Below are positions 6,703 to 12,920 of a DNA stretch of 15,074 nucleotides, one piece after another. Every line of letters begins with the position of its first letter. Position 1 is the stretch's first letter. Position numbers and translations under genes: made by a program. The notes under the pieces were generated by a model. It saw nothing but the letters and a program-made list of their open reading frames with translations. It searched no databases and was not told the origin of the DNA. The DNA comes from Oscillospiraceae bacterium. Lineage in GTDB: Bacteria > Bacillota > Clostridia > Oscillospirales > Ruminococcaceae. The DNA lies in contig CAAGDT010000229.1 in NCBI GenBank assembly GCA_900768675.1, positions 1-15,074 on the forward strand, written 5' to 3'.

Positions 6703-8307
6703 TTAGAACAGCTTCTGCAATCTCTCCAGATATGCGATTGACTCCTTCATTGAGTTCCTGCCGAAAAGCTTCTGCAAATAGGTGCAGAGGTCTCTCAGCT
6801 CGTCTCTCAGCATAGCAAGGTTCAAGGCTTCAAACTTTCTGAAAATCTTGGTTGCAAGTACATAGTCAACGCCGTCCAGCTCCTCGCCGCCGCAGGCAAC
6901 GTAAACGGGAACAAACAGGTTCATCTGTTTCAGAATACGGTTACCGAAAGCAACTCTCAGCTTTTCGATTACCCAGAGGTCAAGCTGCTGTATCTTTTTC
7001 AGGGTGTCCTGACTTATGGGGTACTGGCGGAAAGCGTCGTTAAAGAGGCTGTTTATGTGGCTGAAGCTTAGATTCATAGGCGGAGTATCGGGTGCGTCAA
7101 AGGCGATACCCTTAGCGTCAAGGTTTATGGGCTGGGCACGGTCGTAAACCTTATCGGAAATCGCAAAGGTAGAGTCGTCGTTGTTTGCAGTACCGATATA
7201 CCAGATATTCTGGGGTATTTTCAGCATACCCTTATCCAGCTTCTCCGGGTCGGTACTCCACACGTTCGGAACAAGGTCAAGCTTCCACTCGTCGGAGTTT
7301 GGCATTTCCAGAATTGACAGCATTTCCGCAAAGTAGTACTCAACTCTTGCGATATTCATTTCGTCCAGCAGGATAAAGTTGATGTCGTCGTTATAGGACG
7401 AGGAGTAAATTCTCTTTAAAACCTCAGTTTCGTTGAAGTTCTTTGTAAATTCGTTAAAGTAGCCGAAAAGCTCGGTTCTGTCTCGCCAGGAGGGCTGTAC
7501 CGAAGCTATTGTTGTGTCCTTCTGCAAAAACTTACCGAAGGAGTAGGGCAGCGAGGTTTTACCTGTACCGGAGATACCCTGCAAAACAATAAGCTTGGTG
7601 GAAGCCATACCTGCAATAAAAAGACGGATAGTTTTTATATCGTAGTAAAGGTGCATACGGGAGCAGGCGAAGTTACGGTAGGTTTCGCAAATACCGGCAA
7701 GGGTAATGCTGTTATCGTACTCGGGGGGAGTGTAGGTCTTGTAGAAATTGTCCACCTCAATAAGCTTTGAAAAACGAATATCGTTTGTGTGCACAATGCC
7801 GTCTGCGGAGGTAACCATTTCGCCGCCCTCGGCGGGTGGTGCTGCTTCGATTCCCTCGGGAGCGCCCTCGCCGATAGCCGATGGGACGTATCTTGCTCCG
7901 ACCGTGGAGTATGCTGCGCCTGCGGGAACGCCTATCTGGGCTACCTTCATAGCCATTATCTCGTCCTTTTCACGGGTAAGCCTGATTACCTGCCGCTGTA
8001 GAGTACCAAGCTCCTCGATAACGTCCTCGTCGCTTACTATGGAGTGGCGGAAGCGGATATATTTCCGTATGCCCATAATGATAAGGAAGATAACAAGCAG
8101 GAAAATCGCCGCTACGATAACAATGGACACAATGGACAGAATCCAGCCCACAACACCGAACTGCTCGGAATGCTCCTTAAATATTTTTATGTAATTCTCG
8201 AAATTGAAAATCTGTTTTATTCCCTCAAAAAGCCCTGTAAAAATGGTTGCAAAGCCTTTCAGTATTTCGGAAATGAAAACAAAAAACCATTCTAAAAAGC
8301 CGTTCAT
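6703..8307 (-). CDS. Membrane-anchored McrB-like AAA+ ATPase/GTPase
   Basis: The 534-residue protein is a P-loop motor of the McrB/MoxR-related AAA+ group. Visible: a hydrophobic or amphipathic N-terminus (about 3-38), a clear transmembrane helix (about 52-80) followed by a positive flank (RKYIRFRH), a short coiled coil (about 92-120), a Gly/Ala/Pro-rich linker (about 125-165), and the AAA+ module (about 200-480). Walker A is GISGTGKTS (244-252), PSWRDRTELFGYF (272-284) matches the conserved McrB strand/loop, and Walker B is FILLDEMN (311-318). The McrB signature loop MNxxD reads ANNDD (374-378), and R390 in DKVYDR is a candidate arginine finger. Known McrB motors are soluble and work with McrC-type nucleases; a membrane tether is unusual. 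The neighbouring DUF2357-like protein is the natural partner. The ATG is preceded by GGAG at 7 bases. Motor call secure; the function at the membrane is inferred. Confidence 0.85.
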   Translation of the reverse strand: MNGFLEWFFVFISEILKGFATIFTGLFEGIKQIFNFENYIKIFKEHSEQFGVVGWILSIVSIVIVAAIFLLVIFLIIMGIRKYIRFRHSIVSDEDVIEELGTLQRQVIRLTREKDEIMAMKVAQIGVPAGAAYSTVGARYVPSAIGEGAPEGIEAAPPAEGGEMVTSADGIVHTNDIRFSKLIEVDNFYKTYTPPEYDNSITLAGICETYRNFACSRMHLYYDIKTIRLFIAGMASTKLIVLQGISGTGKTSLPYSFGKFLQKDTTIASVQPSWRDRTELFGYFNEFTKNFNETEVLKRIYSSSYNDDINFILLDEMNIARVEYYFAEMLSILEMPNSDEWKLDLVPNVWSTDPEKLDKGMLKIPQNIWYIGTANNDDSTFAISDKVYDRAQPINLDAKGIAFDAPDTPPMNLSFSHINSLFNDAFRQYPISQDTLKKIQQLDLWVIEKLRVAFGNRILKQMNLFVPVYVACGGEELDGVDYVLATKIFRKFEALNLAMLRDELRDLCTYLQKLFGRNSMKESIAYLERLQKLF

Positions 8308-8340
8308 ATCGTCACTCCAAGCTTCGGGCGCTGCCCGTTA

Positions 8341-9102
8341 TTACTCTGCTGTTTCCTCGGTTTTCTCTGTATTTTCCGCTGTATTTTCGCTGTTTTCTTC
8401 TGTAATTTCTTCGTTTTCTTCTGTTTCTTTTTCCGGTGCAGTATCTTCTTCGGCGGGCTTTTCTTCTTCCGGCTGCGCCGCTTTTAGCTTCTGCTCCGCA
8501 AGGTATTCCTCGATTGCTCTGCGCTTTATTTCCTCCTCGTCAAGCTGTGGAGCGGCAGGGCGCTTTATTTCTATGATTACTGCAATAAACTTATAAAGCT
8601 CGAACAGGAAGAAAAGCGCCAGCGGTATTATTACGCAGATACAAAAGCCCAGCTGGGTACGCAGGAATCCGATAACTCCGCCAAGTGCGGGGACTTTTAC
8701 ACCTGTCCATTTTCCCACAATATCAGAAGGGTAAACGTCAAGGCTGTCCTTTATATCGTTGTTGTCGCCCTTTGTGGTAAAGCTTATATTGCCGTTAACT
8801 AAATGCACCTCGGTTATACGGTGGGTGTTGATTACCTTATTGCCGTTAATTATCGTCCAGAAGGTAATAACGTCCCCCTCTTTAAGGGCTGCAACATCAT
8901 CAATTTCTCTGTCGATAATCAGATCCGACTGCACAAAGGTAGGCGCCATAGAGTCGGACTCAACGGTAAGGGGGATAAAGCCGAAGAGGTTTGAGATACC
9001 GCTTGATTTATCAACCGAAAAGGCGAAAATAGTCATAATAAGGGCGAACACAAGCACGACCCAGGATAATACCGATACAAAACCTTTTAAAACCTTTTTC
9101 AT
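8341..9102 (-). CDS. SipW-type (ER-type) signal peptidase I, paralogue 1
   Basis: This membrane endopeptidase should cleave signal peptides of exported proteins. The 253-residue protein has an N-terminal transmembrane helix (about 8-29), the nucleophile box SDSMAPT with S51, the NTHRI box with H94, and the TKGDNND region (110-116) with the catalytic-type Asp. His in place of the usual bacterial Lys marks the SipW/archaeal/ER class (Ser-His-Asp). A second hydrophobic helix (about 152-178) is followed by a 70-residue charged cytoplasmic tail; ordinary SipW proteins have little after this helix. The tail contains RRAIEE and TAPEKETE, echoed in paralogue 2 at 3726-4430. The ATG has AAAGGAG upstream and the ribosome site overlaps the preceding stop, so translation is probably coupled. 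Likely substrates are the WFT-type proteins in this window. Confidence 0.92.
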   Translation of the reverse strand: MKKVLKGFVSVLSWVVLVFALIMTIFAFSVDKSSGISNLFGFIPLTVESDSMAPTFVQSDLIIDREIDDVAALKEGDVITFWTIINGNKVINTHRITEVHLVNGNISFTTKGDNNDIKDSLDVYPSDIVGKWTGVKVPALGGVIGFLRTQLGFCICVIIPLALFFLFELYKFIAVIIEIKRPAAPQLDEEEIKRRAIEEYLAEQKLKAAQPEEEKPAEEDTAPEKETEENEEITEENSENTAENTEKTEETAE

Positions 9103-9113
9103 TCCGCTCTCCT

Positions 9114-9965
9114 TTATGTATTTTCAATAATCTTGAAGTTCATCCCAAGCTTCATTGTGCCGCCGATTATATCGTCAACACAATCCGGGTCGTTTCCCTC
9201 CAGCCACACAACAACGGTGTACTTATCCTTGCCCCGGGGCTTTAAGCTGTCGTTTTTCGTGGTCATTACTACGGTAGACGCCTCAAATTCCTTATCGCAG
9301 TCCTTTTCCTTGCCTGTTCCGTCGGACTTTGTCTTTCCGTAAACGGTTTTCTCGCCGTTTTTGTAGACTGCAATTCTTATCGCCTCGTCAACTCCGTTTG
9401 TAACGTTCTCAATCACCATTTCTCCCTTGTATGCAATGGTATCGTCGCCGGAATTTATGAGGTAGAAGGTATAGGCGATATAGTTTCCGCCGTTATGGGC
9501 GCCGTTTATCATATCAATATTGTCGGGCAGGTCTTCTCCGCTTATGTTTGTCATATCGTAAAGAATACCCGCATTAAGTGTTGCTATTGAGCGGTCATAT
9601 TCGGGAGTTTCGGAAAGGGTAAGCCCCTGATTTACCATATCGTACTTATTTACCATAACCGTAAAGCTTCCGAATTTATCATAAAAGTAGGAAATTGCGT
9701 AAGCCGCTGCAACAAGTGCCACAAGAATAATAATAAGAATACTTATTGCCCTTGTTATAACCTTATGCCGCCGCACCTCGCCTGCTGTTCTGCGCAGGGT
9801 CAGTATATCAATAGCGGTGTTCCGCTCTTCTTCGCCTGCTTTTACGGACTTTTTCCTACCACGCTTTTTCTCTGCGGGGCTGTCAGCCTCCGGCTGTTCC
9901 TCCGCAGGACTTTCAAGGGCAGGCTGTTCTGCGGCTTTTTCTTCGTTTATCGTAATATCTGCCAA
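9114..9965 (-). CDS. Type-II membrane protein with camelysin/TasA-like ectodomain
   Basis: The 283-residue protein has a cytoplasmic N-terminal tail of about 70 residues, first Ala/Glu/Pro-rich then basic (EKKRGRKK near 32-39). One transmembrane helix follows (about 72-93), then an extracytoplasmic beta-rich domain. The YTFYLINSG segment (165-173) and the C-terminal VVVWLEGNDPDC plus DD (251-265) match the pattern in the exported protein at 10987-12036, so the ectodomains are probably homologous. The long cytoplasmic tail is unusual for SipW substrates and could dock to the coiled-coil or AAA+ proteins of the same operon. It could be a cleaved subunit or a permanent anchor/nucleator; the AYAISYFYD region after the helix lacks the WFT motif, which favours an anchor. 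The start is TTG, preceded by GGGGA at 7 bases. The signal peptidase gene starts 11 bases downstream of the stop. Confidence 0.7.
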   Translation of the reverse strand: MADITINEEKAAEQPALESPAEEQPEADSPAEKKRGRKKSVKAGEEERNTAIDILTLRRTAGEVRRHKVITRAISILIIILVALVAAAYAISYFYDKFGSFTVMVNKYDMVNQGLTLSETPEYDRSIATLNAGILYDMTNISGEDLPDNIDMINGAHNGGNYIAYTFYLINSGDDTIAYKGEMVIENVTNGVDEAIRIAVYKNGEKTVYGKTKSDGTGKEKDCDKEFEASTVVMTTKNDSLKPRGKDKYTVVVWLEGNDPDCVDDIIGGTMKLGMNFKIIENT

Positions 9966-9991
9966 AATAAAATCCCCAATCTATAAAAATA

Positions 9992-10768
9992 CTACTCCTG
10001 ATTTCTTCTGCGCACAAAGCGTTCCAGCATAAAGCTGCTGCCACGCTCTCCCGTATTTTCCTCCGCCGTGTAATATGAACAGCGCAGGTCGTACAGCATA
10101 TCAGCTGTTTCCTCCGAAGGAACTCCCGAGGCTATCGGCTCTGCGCCAAGCTCGCCCAGCGTTGTAATAAGCGAACGCACACAATTTTCCGCCTTATCGC
10201 CCTTGCCCAGCATAGCGGCAACCTCTTCTTCAAGGAAAACGTACTCCGGCTCCAGCTCGGACAGCCGGAACAGCGGGAAATTATCTGCTCCTATACCGCA
10301 GACCATAGTATGAAAGCCCGCTTTTCTGAGCTTTCTCATTGACTCGTCGCAGTACCCGTCATCCTCGCCGATAACAAGGGGCGGGATTTCAAGGCAAATC
10401 CTGTCGGGGGAAGCGCCTATCTGCTTTGTAAACTCGGTAAGTATTCCTGCGCAGTCCTTTTTGTGCAGGAGTCTTATGGGCATAAAAAGTGAAATCCAGT
10501 TAAAGTCAAGCTCACGCTCGGTAAACCTCTCCGCTGCCTTTACGGTCTGGAGGAGGGCAAGCTTAAAGAGAGAAACGCATCTGTCGCTGCTTTCGATAAC
10601 GGGCATAAATCTTTCGGGGAGAATAACGCCGGAATCGGGTGAGTTAAGCCTTACTCTCGTCTGGAAAAAGGCAGGCTCCTTTGTGTCGGTTTCGTATATG
10701 GGACGGTATCTTATTTCGATAGCCCGAACCCCGTCAACAGTAGTTTCCGCTTCCCTTTTTTCATCCAC
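9992..10768 (-). CDS. Degenerate (non-catalytic) EAL-domain protein
   Basis: The 258-residue protein aligns along its length with the EAL (c-di-GMP phosphodiesterase) fold: YRPIYE near 21-26, PERF at 51-54, LEIPP at 126-130. The catalytic signature residues are mostly replaced. EAL is QTR (36-38), the DDFG metal site reads CGIG (157-160), the KID lysine region reads FLE (178-180), and AEGVE reads ASGVP (213-217). E127 is one of few kept residues. Hydrolysis of c-di-GMP is therefore very unlikely, and ligand binding uncertain. It has no membrane segment. As the first gene behind the promoter at 10818-10846, it may be a scaffold or sensor for the membrane machinery (inference). The GTG start is supported by GGGAGGTGAT just upstream. 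The next gene starts 26 bases after the stop. Confidence 0.8.
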   Translation of the reverse strand: MDEKREAETTVDGVRAIEIRYRPIYETDTKEPAFFQTRVRLNSPDSGVILPERFMPVIESSDRCVSLFKLALLQTVKAAERFTERELDFNWISLFMPIRLLHKKDCAGILTEFTKQIGASPDRICLEIPPLVIGEDDGYCDESMRKLRKAGFHTMVCGIGADNFPLFRLSELEPEYVFLEEEVAAMLGKGDKAENCVRSLITTLGELGAEPIASGVPSEETADMLYDLRCSYYTAEENTGERGSSFMLERFVRRRNQE

Positions 10769-10792
10769 TTTTTATCACCTCCCGATAGGTAT

Positions 10793-10817
10793 AAAATGGG
10801 TAGAAATACCCGATTTT
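10793..10817 (-). promoter_or_regulatory. Palindrome at the cluster transcription start (leader hairpin or operator)
   Basis: AAAAT + GGGTA (10793-10802) pairs with TACCC + ATTTT (10807-10817), with one unpaired base and a 4-base loop. It begins at the predicted +1. As RNA it is a 5'-terminal hairpin; as DNA it is placed where a repressor could bind. The second unit with this arrangement is at 12064-12129. Confidence 0.5.
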
Positions 10818-10846
10818 ATTATACTACCATTTCCGCCAAAAGTCAA
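10818..10846 (-). promoter_or_regulatory. Near-consensus sigma-A promoter of the signal-peptidase/AAA+ cluster
   Basis: Read on the minus strand, TTGACT (10841-10846) and TATAAT (10818-10823) are separated by 17 bp. The start should fall near 10811, giving a leader of about 43 nt before the GTG at 10768. No other comparable promoter is visible before the spacer at 2683-2999, so this one probably drives genes down to 3000 or beyond. Confidence 0.88.
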
Positions 10847-10902
10847 CATTTTATCGCATAAAACAGGGCTTTGCGGGAAATTAATTTATTTAATTTATCG
10901 TG

Positions 10903-10942
10903 GAAATTTTTATGCATAATTACGAAATTTTTGCATAAAAAA
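10903..10942. repeat. Direct and inverted repeats upstream of the cluster promoter
   Basis: GAAATTTTT occurs at 10903-10911 and 10924-10932, a 21-bp period (two helical turns), each copy followed by a TGCATAA-like tail. The same region contains a perfect 10-bp inverted repeat, TTTTTATGCA (10907-10916) with TGCATAAAAA (10932-10941), and a 10-bp palindrome TTATGCATAA (10910-10919). It sits about 90-130 bp upstream of the transcription start for the EAL gene and overlaps the T tract of the terminator. It is a candidate regulator site, or simply AT-rich spacer. Confidence 0.35.
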
Positions 10943-10967
10943 TCCCGCACGGGAAGTGCGGGATTTT
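10937..10967 (-). terminator. Strong intrinsic terminator
   Basis: ATCCCGCAC (10942-10950) and GTGCGGGAT (10956-10964) form a perfect 9-bp GC-rich stem with a 5-base loop. On the minus strand it is followed by a run of six T (10937-10942 as A on +). It lies 19 bases past the stop codon of the exported protein gene and separates that unit from the cluster downstream. Confidence 0.92.
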
Positions 10968-10986
10968 GGGGAATCATATTGTGGGG

Positions 10987-12036
10987 TTACGGGGTTGTAG
11001 GTTCTTCCTTTAATGAGAATGCTAAGTCTATGTTCCAAGACTGACCTGCCTCGTCGTCATTACAGAATGTACTTTCGCCTTCAACCCAAACACGGACAAT
11101 AAAATCTAAATGTCCATATTTACCGGAGCTTTCAGCAAAAGGAAGAACAAGACCTGTATCCTGTGCAGTTAATGTAGATACATCTGCATCAGAATCAATA
11201 GTAGCTTCAGTAAGGTTAGCAGCTTGTCTTGCGGTATCACCGGTACCGGCAGCCTTTACTGCAACATAATCTCCACGGTAGCAATCTTTTGTAGCGCCAA
11301 ATATTAAGTTATTATTTGAGCAAATGTTAGAAAAAGTACCGCCATTCAAGCCTATAAACGCAACACGAATAGACTTATAAAGTTCAGGAGTATCTCCTTG
11401 CGCTAAATTATTTTTTACATCGTCAGGTGTAGCGTCATTAATCTTAATTTTGCACTGAATTTCTCCGGATTCTTTATCGACAGATTTTATCTTTGTTGTT
11501 CTGATATGAACAGGAATATCTACATAATATCCTTCCTGTGTGCCTGTTCCAACAGTTGTGGTATCAGAAAATGTACCTCTTTCGGTTGTCATTGTATCGA
11601 AACCTGTACTTGCATATTTATCAGTAACATCAATAGCTACGTATGTATCAGCAACCTTACCGCTATTACTTGCATCAGTTGCTTCAAAGAAGCTAACGCC
11701 GTCAATAGAAGAAACCGGCTTCAACTTTCCGATTAATTCATAATAATTTCCAACAACTACAGCGCTATTCCAGCTTTCAGAACTATTATCATCAGGGGCA
11801 ACAAGAGCTGTGTTACTGCTTCTGAACGTCAGACCGTCAGAATTTTTCTGCGCCAGCGCAATCTCAATACCCTCACCAACAGTAGCCGTCATATTAAGCC
11901 CTGTCATCTTAACTTCCTTATTCATAGTAAACCATGCATAAGTAGCGGTAGAAAGCATAACCGCCGAGGTTGCAAGCATAGCAACAGCGGGAATAAGCTT
12001 CTTAAGAGCAGAATTTTTTCTTTTCTCTGTTTTCAT
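10987..12036 (-). CDS. SipW-dependent-type exported protein, TasA/camelysin-like surface subunit
   Basis: This protein is probably an exported, fibre- or matrix-forming surface subunit. It begins with a Lys/Arg-rich n-region, one hydrophobic segment (about 12-32) and the sequence ATYAWFT, the Clostridia version of the SipW-cognate signal peptide; cleavage is expected beside YA-W. The mature part is beta-strand-rich and Thr/Ser/Asp-rich, with four Cys. Near the C-terminus VRVWVEG, a Cys and a DD pair form a motif shared with the membrane protein at 9114-9965. Two ATGs are possible: the one at 12042 is only two bases from the AAAGGA ribosome site, so the ATG at 12036, 8 bases away, is preferred (349 aa). 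The gene has its own promoter, leader hairpin and terminator. It looks more AT-rich than its neighbours, consistent with high expression or separate origin. It lies between the SGNH gene and the signal-peptidase cluster. Confidence 0.85.
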   Translation of the reverse strand: MKTEKRKNSALKKLIPAVAMLATSAVMLSTATYAWFTMNKEVKMTGLNMTATVGEGIEIALAQKNSDGLTFRSSNTALVAPDDNSSESWNSAVVVGNYYELIGKLKPVSSIDGVSFFEATDASNSGKVADTYVAIDVTDKYASTGFDTMTTERGTFSDTTTVGTGTQEGYYVDIPVHIRTTKIKSVDKESGEIQCKIKINDATPDDVKNNLAQGDTPELYKSIRVAFIGLNGGTFSNICSNNNLIFGATKDCYRGDYVAVKAAGTGDTARQAANLTEATIDSDADVSTLTAQDTGLVLPFAESSGKYGHLDFIVRVWVEGESTFCNDDEAGQSWNIDLAFSLKEEPTTP

Positions 12037-12063
12037 ATTCATCTTCCTTTCGTAATTTTAAGC

Positions 12064-12089
12064 GAAGATTTATGGAATACATAATCTTC
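12064..12089 (-). promoter_or_regulatory. 5'-leader stem-loop of the exported protein mRNA
   Basis: GAAGATT (12064-12070) pairs with AATCTTC (12083-12089), and ATG with CAT inside, leaving a 5-base loop and one bulge. The hairpin begins about five bases after the predicted transcription start, a position typical of 5' stabilising stem-loops in strongly expressed mRNAs. A role in stability is inference. Confidence 0.55.
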
Positions 12090-12100
12090 CAGTTAATGAC

Positions 12101-12129
12101 ATTTTACTACAATTTTCCCCGTTTGTCAA
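12101..12129 (-). promoter_or_regulatory. Sigma-A promoter of the SipW-type exported protein gene
   Basis: Read on the minus strand, TTGACA (12124-12129) and TAAAAT (12101-12106) are separated by exactly 17 bp. Transcription should start near 12094, giving a leader of about 55 nt. The spacer and -10 region closely resemble those of the promoter at 10818-10846 (11 of 17 spacer positions identical). Confidence 0.85.
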
Positions 12130-12166
12130 TAAAATGCACTAAAAATATTAAATTTTACATTTCAGG

Positions 12167-12229
12167 AAAATCCCGTAAAAATCCCTGTTTTTTCCTATTA
12201 TACACCCCGATGGACAACAAAAGGACAAC
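12167..12229 (-). promoter_or_regulatory. Two pairs of 11-bp-spaced direct repeats upstream of the fibre-protein promoter
   Basis: On the + strand AAAATCCC occurs at 12167-12174 and 12178-12185, and GGACAAC occurs at 12212-12218 and 12223-12229. Both pairs have an 11-bp period, about one helical turn. They lie roughly 70-135 bp upstream of the predicted transcription start of the gene ending at 10987. A TATAAT-like box (12197-12202) sits between them but has no -35 at proper distance. Candidate regulator sites; no family can be assigned. Confidence 0.3.
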
Positions 12230-12251
12230 ATTTTTCGGCTTTTTCAGAAAA

Positions 12252-12875
12252 TTATTCTCTGACGTACTTCATTATGTCGTCGTAAACCGCCCGGTAGCCT
12301 GCCTCGTTTATGTGAAGTCCCTCGATTGTAAACTCCGCCTTAAGCCTGCCTTGCTCGTCCTTAAGGTTGCGGTTGATGTCGATATACCTTTGTCCGTGCT
12401 TCCCGGCTAACTTCTCGACCTCCTTGTTGGCGGTAAGAATCTTCTCGTTTGTGCGGATTTTAAGGCATTCCTTCATCTCCGGGGCTGCCGCCTCGTAATT
12501 TACGGGGTAGTATGCCATAAGATAGATTTTAACCCCCGGTACAGCGGCTTCAATTGCGGTGATTATCTTATCGTAGTTCGCCATAAGCCCGCTTATGGGA
12601 ATACTGGACCAGCTAAGGTCGTTGGTGCCTATATTTATAAAAACTTTTTTGGGCAGTAAGTCTGTTGCACAGACGTCGATTACCGCCAGCAGCTCGTCGG
12701 AGATAAATCCCCCGACTCCACGATTGTAGATTATCGTATCGTCCCCATGCTCGGAAAGCAGCTTATTTATCGGGAACATTTCCATAAGTGAAGAGCCTGT
12801 AAAAACAATCTGCCCCTTTGTAGCGGTCTTGTTTTCCTCCCTGTACCGCTCTACCTTTATCTCCTTGTCAGTCAT
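12252..12875 (-). CDS. SGNH/GDSL-type hydrolase (esterase/lipase-like)
   Basis: The 207-residue protein matches the SGNH hydrolase fold. Block I is GSSL at 27-30 with the expected nucleophile S29. Block II has NRGVGG (51-56, oxyanion Gly). Block III has GTND (83-86, oxyanion Asn N85). Block V is EGLHIN (185-190) with catalytic His H188. Family members usually have Asp three residues before this His (DGLH); here it is Glu E185, a conservative change. There is no signal peptide, so it is cytoplasmic. Close relatives are annotated as acylhydrolases or sialate O-acetylesterase-like enzymes; the substrate cannot be read from the sequence. The start is ATG with GGAGG 7 bases upstream. It probably shares a transcript with the kinase 79 bases upstream, since no good promoter is seen between them. 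Nothing ties it directly to the surface-protein cluster. Confidence 0.9.
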   Translation of the reverse strand: MTDKEIKVERYREENKTATKGQIVFTGSSLMEMFPINKLLSEHGDDTIIYNRGVGGFISDELLAVIDVCATDLLPKKVFINIGTNDLSWSSIPISGLMANYDKIITAIEAAVPGVKIYLMAYYPVNYEAAAPEMKECLKIRTNEKILTANKEVEKLAGKHGQRYIDINRNLKDEQGRLKAEFTIEGLHINEAGYRAVYDDIMKYVRE

Positions 12876-12920
12876 TCGACCACCTCCACAATTTTGCTTT
12901 TATATTCTCGTTTTTCCTCT

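Noticed and set aside
4440..8307. An McrBC-type restriction/defence system made of the AAA+ protein and the DUF2357-like protein
   Set aside because: No nuclease motif is visible, the motor is membrane-anchored, and the neighbours are signal peptidases and exported proteins. A defence role cannot be excluded but is not the best reading.
60..12036. Sortase-dependent or type IV pili
   Set aside because: No LPXTG-like sorting signals, no sortase, and no prepilin G/FTLIE motif; the WFT signals point to the SipW route.
12197..12202. TATAAT box as an additional promoter for the exported protein gene
   Set aside because: Candidate -35 boxes (TTGTCC) lie 9 or 20 bp away, not near 17, and the promoter at 12101-12129 is far better.
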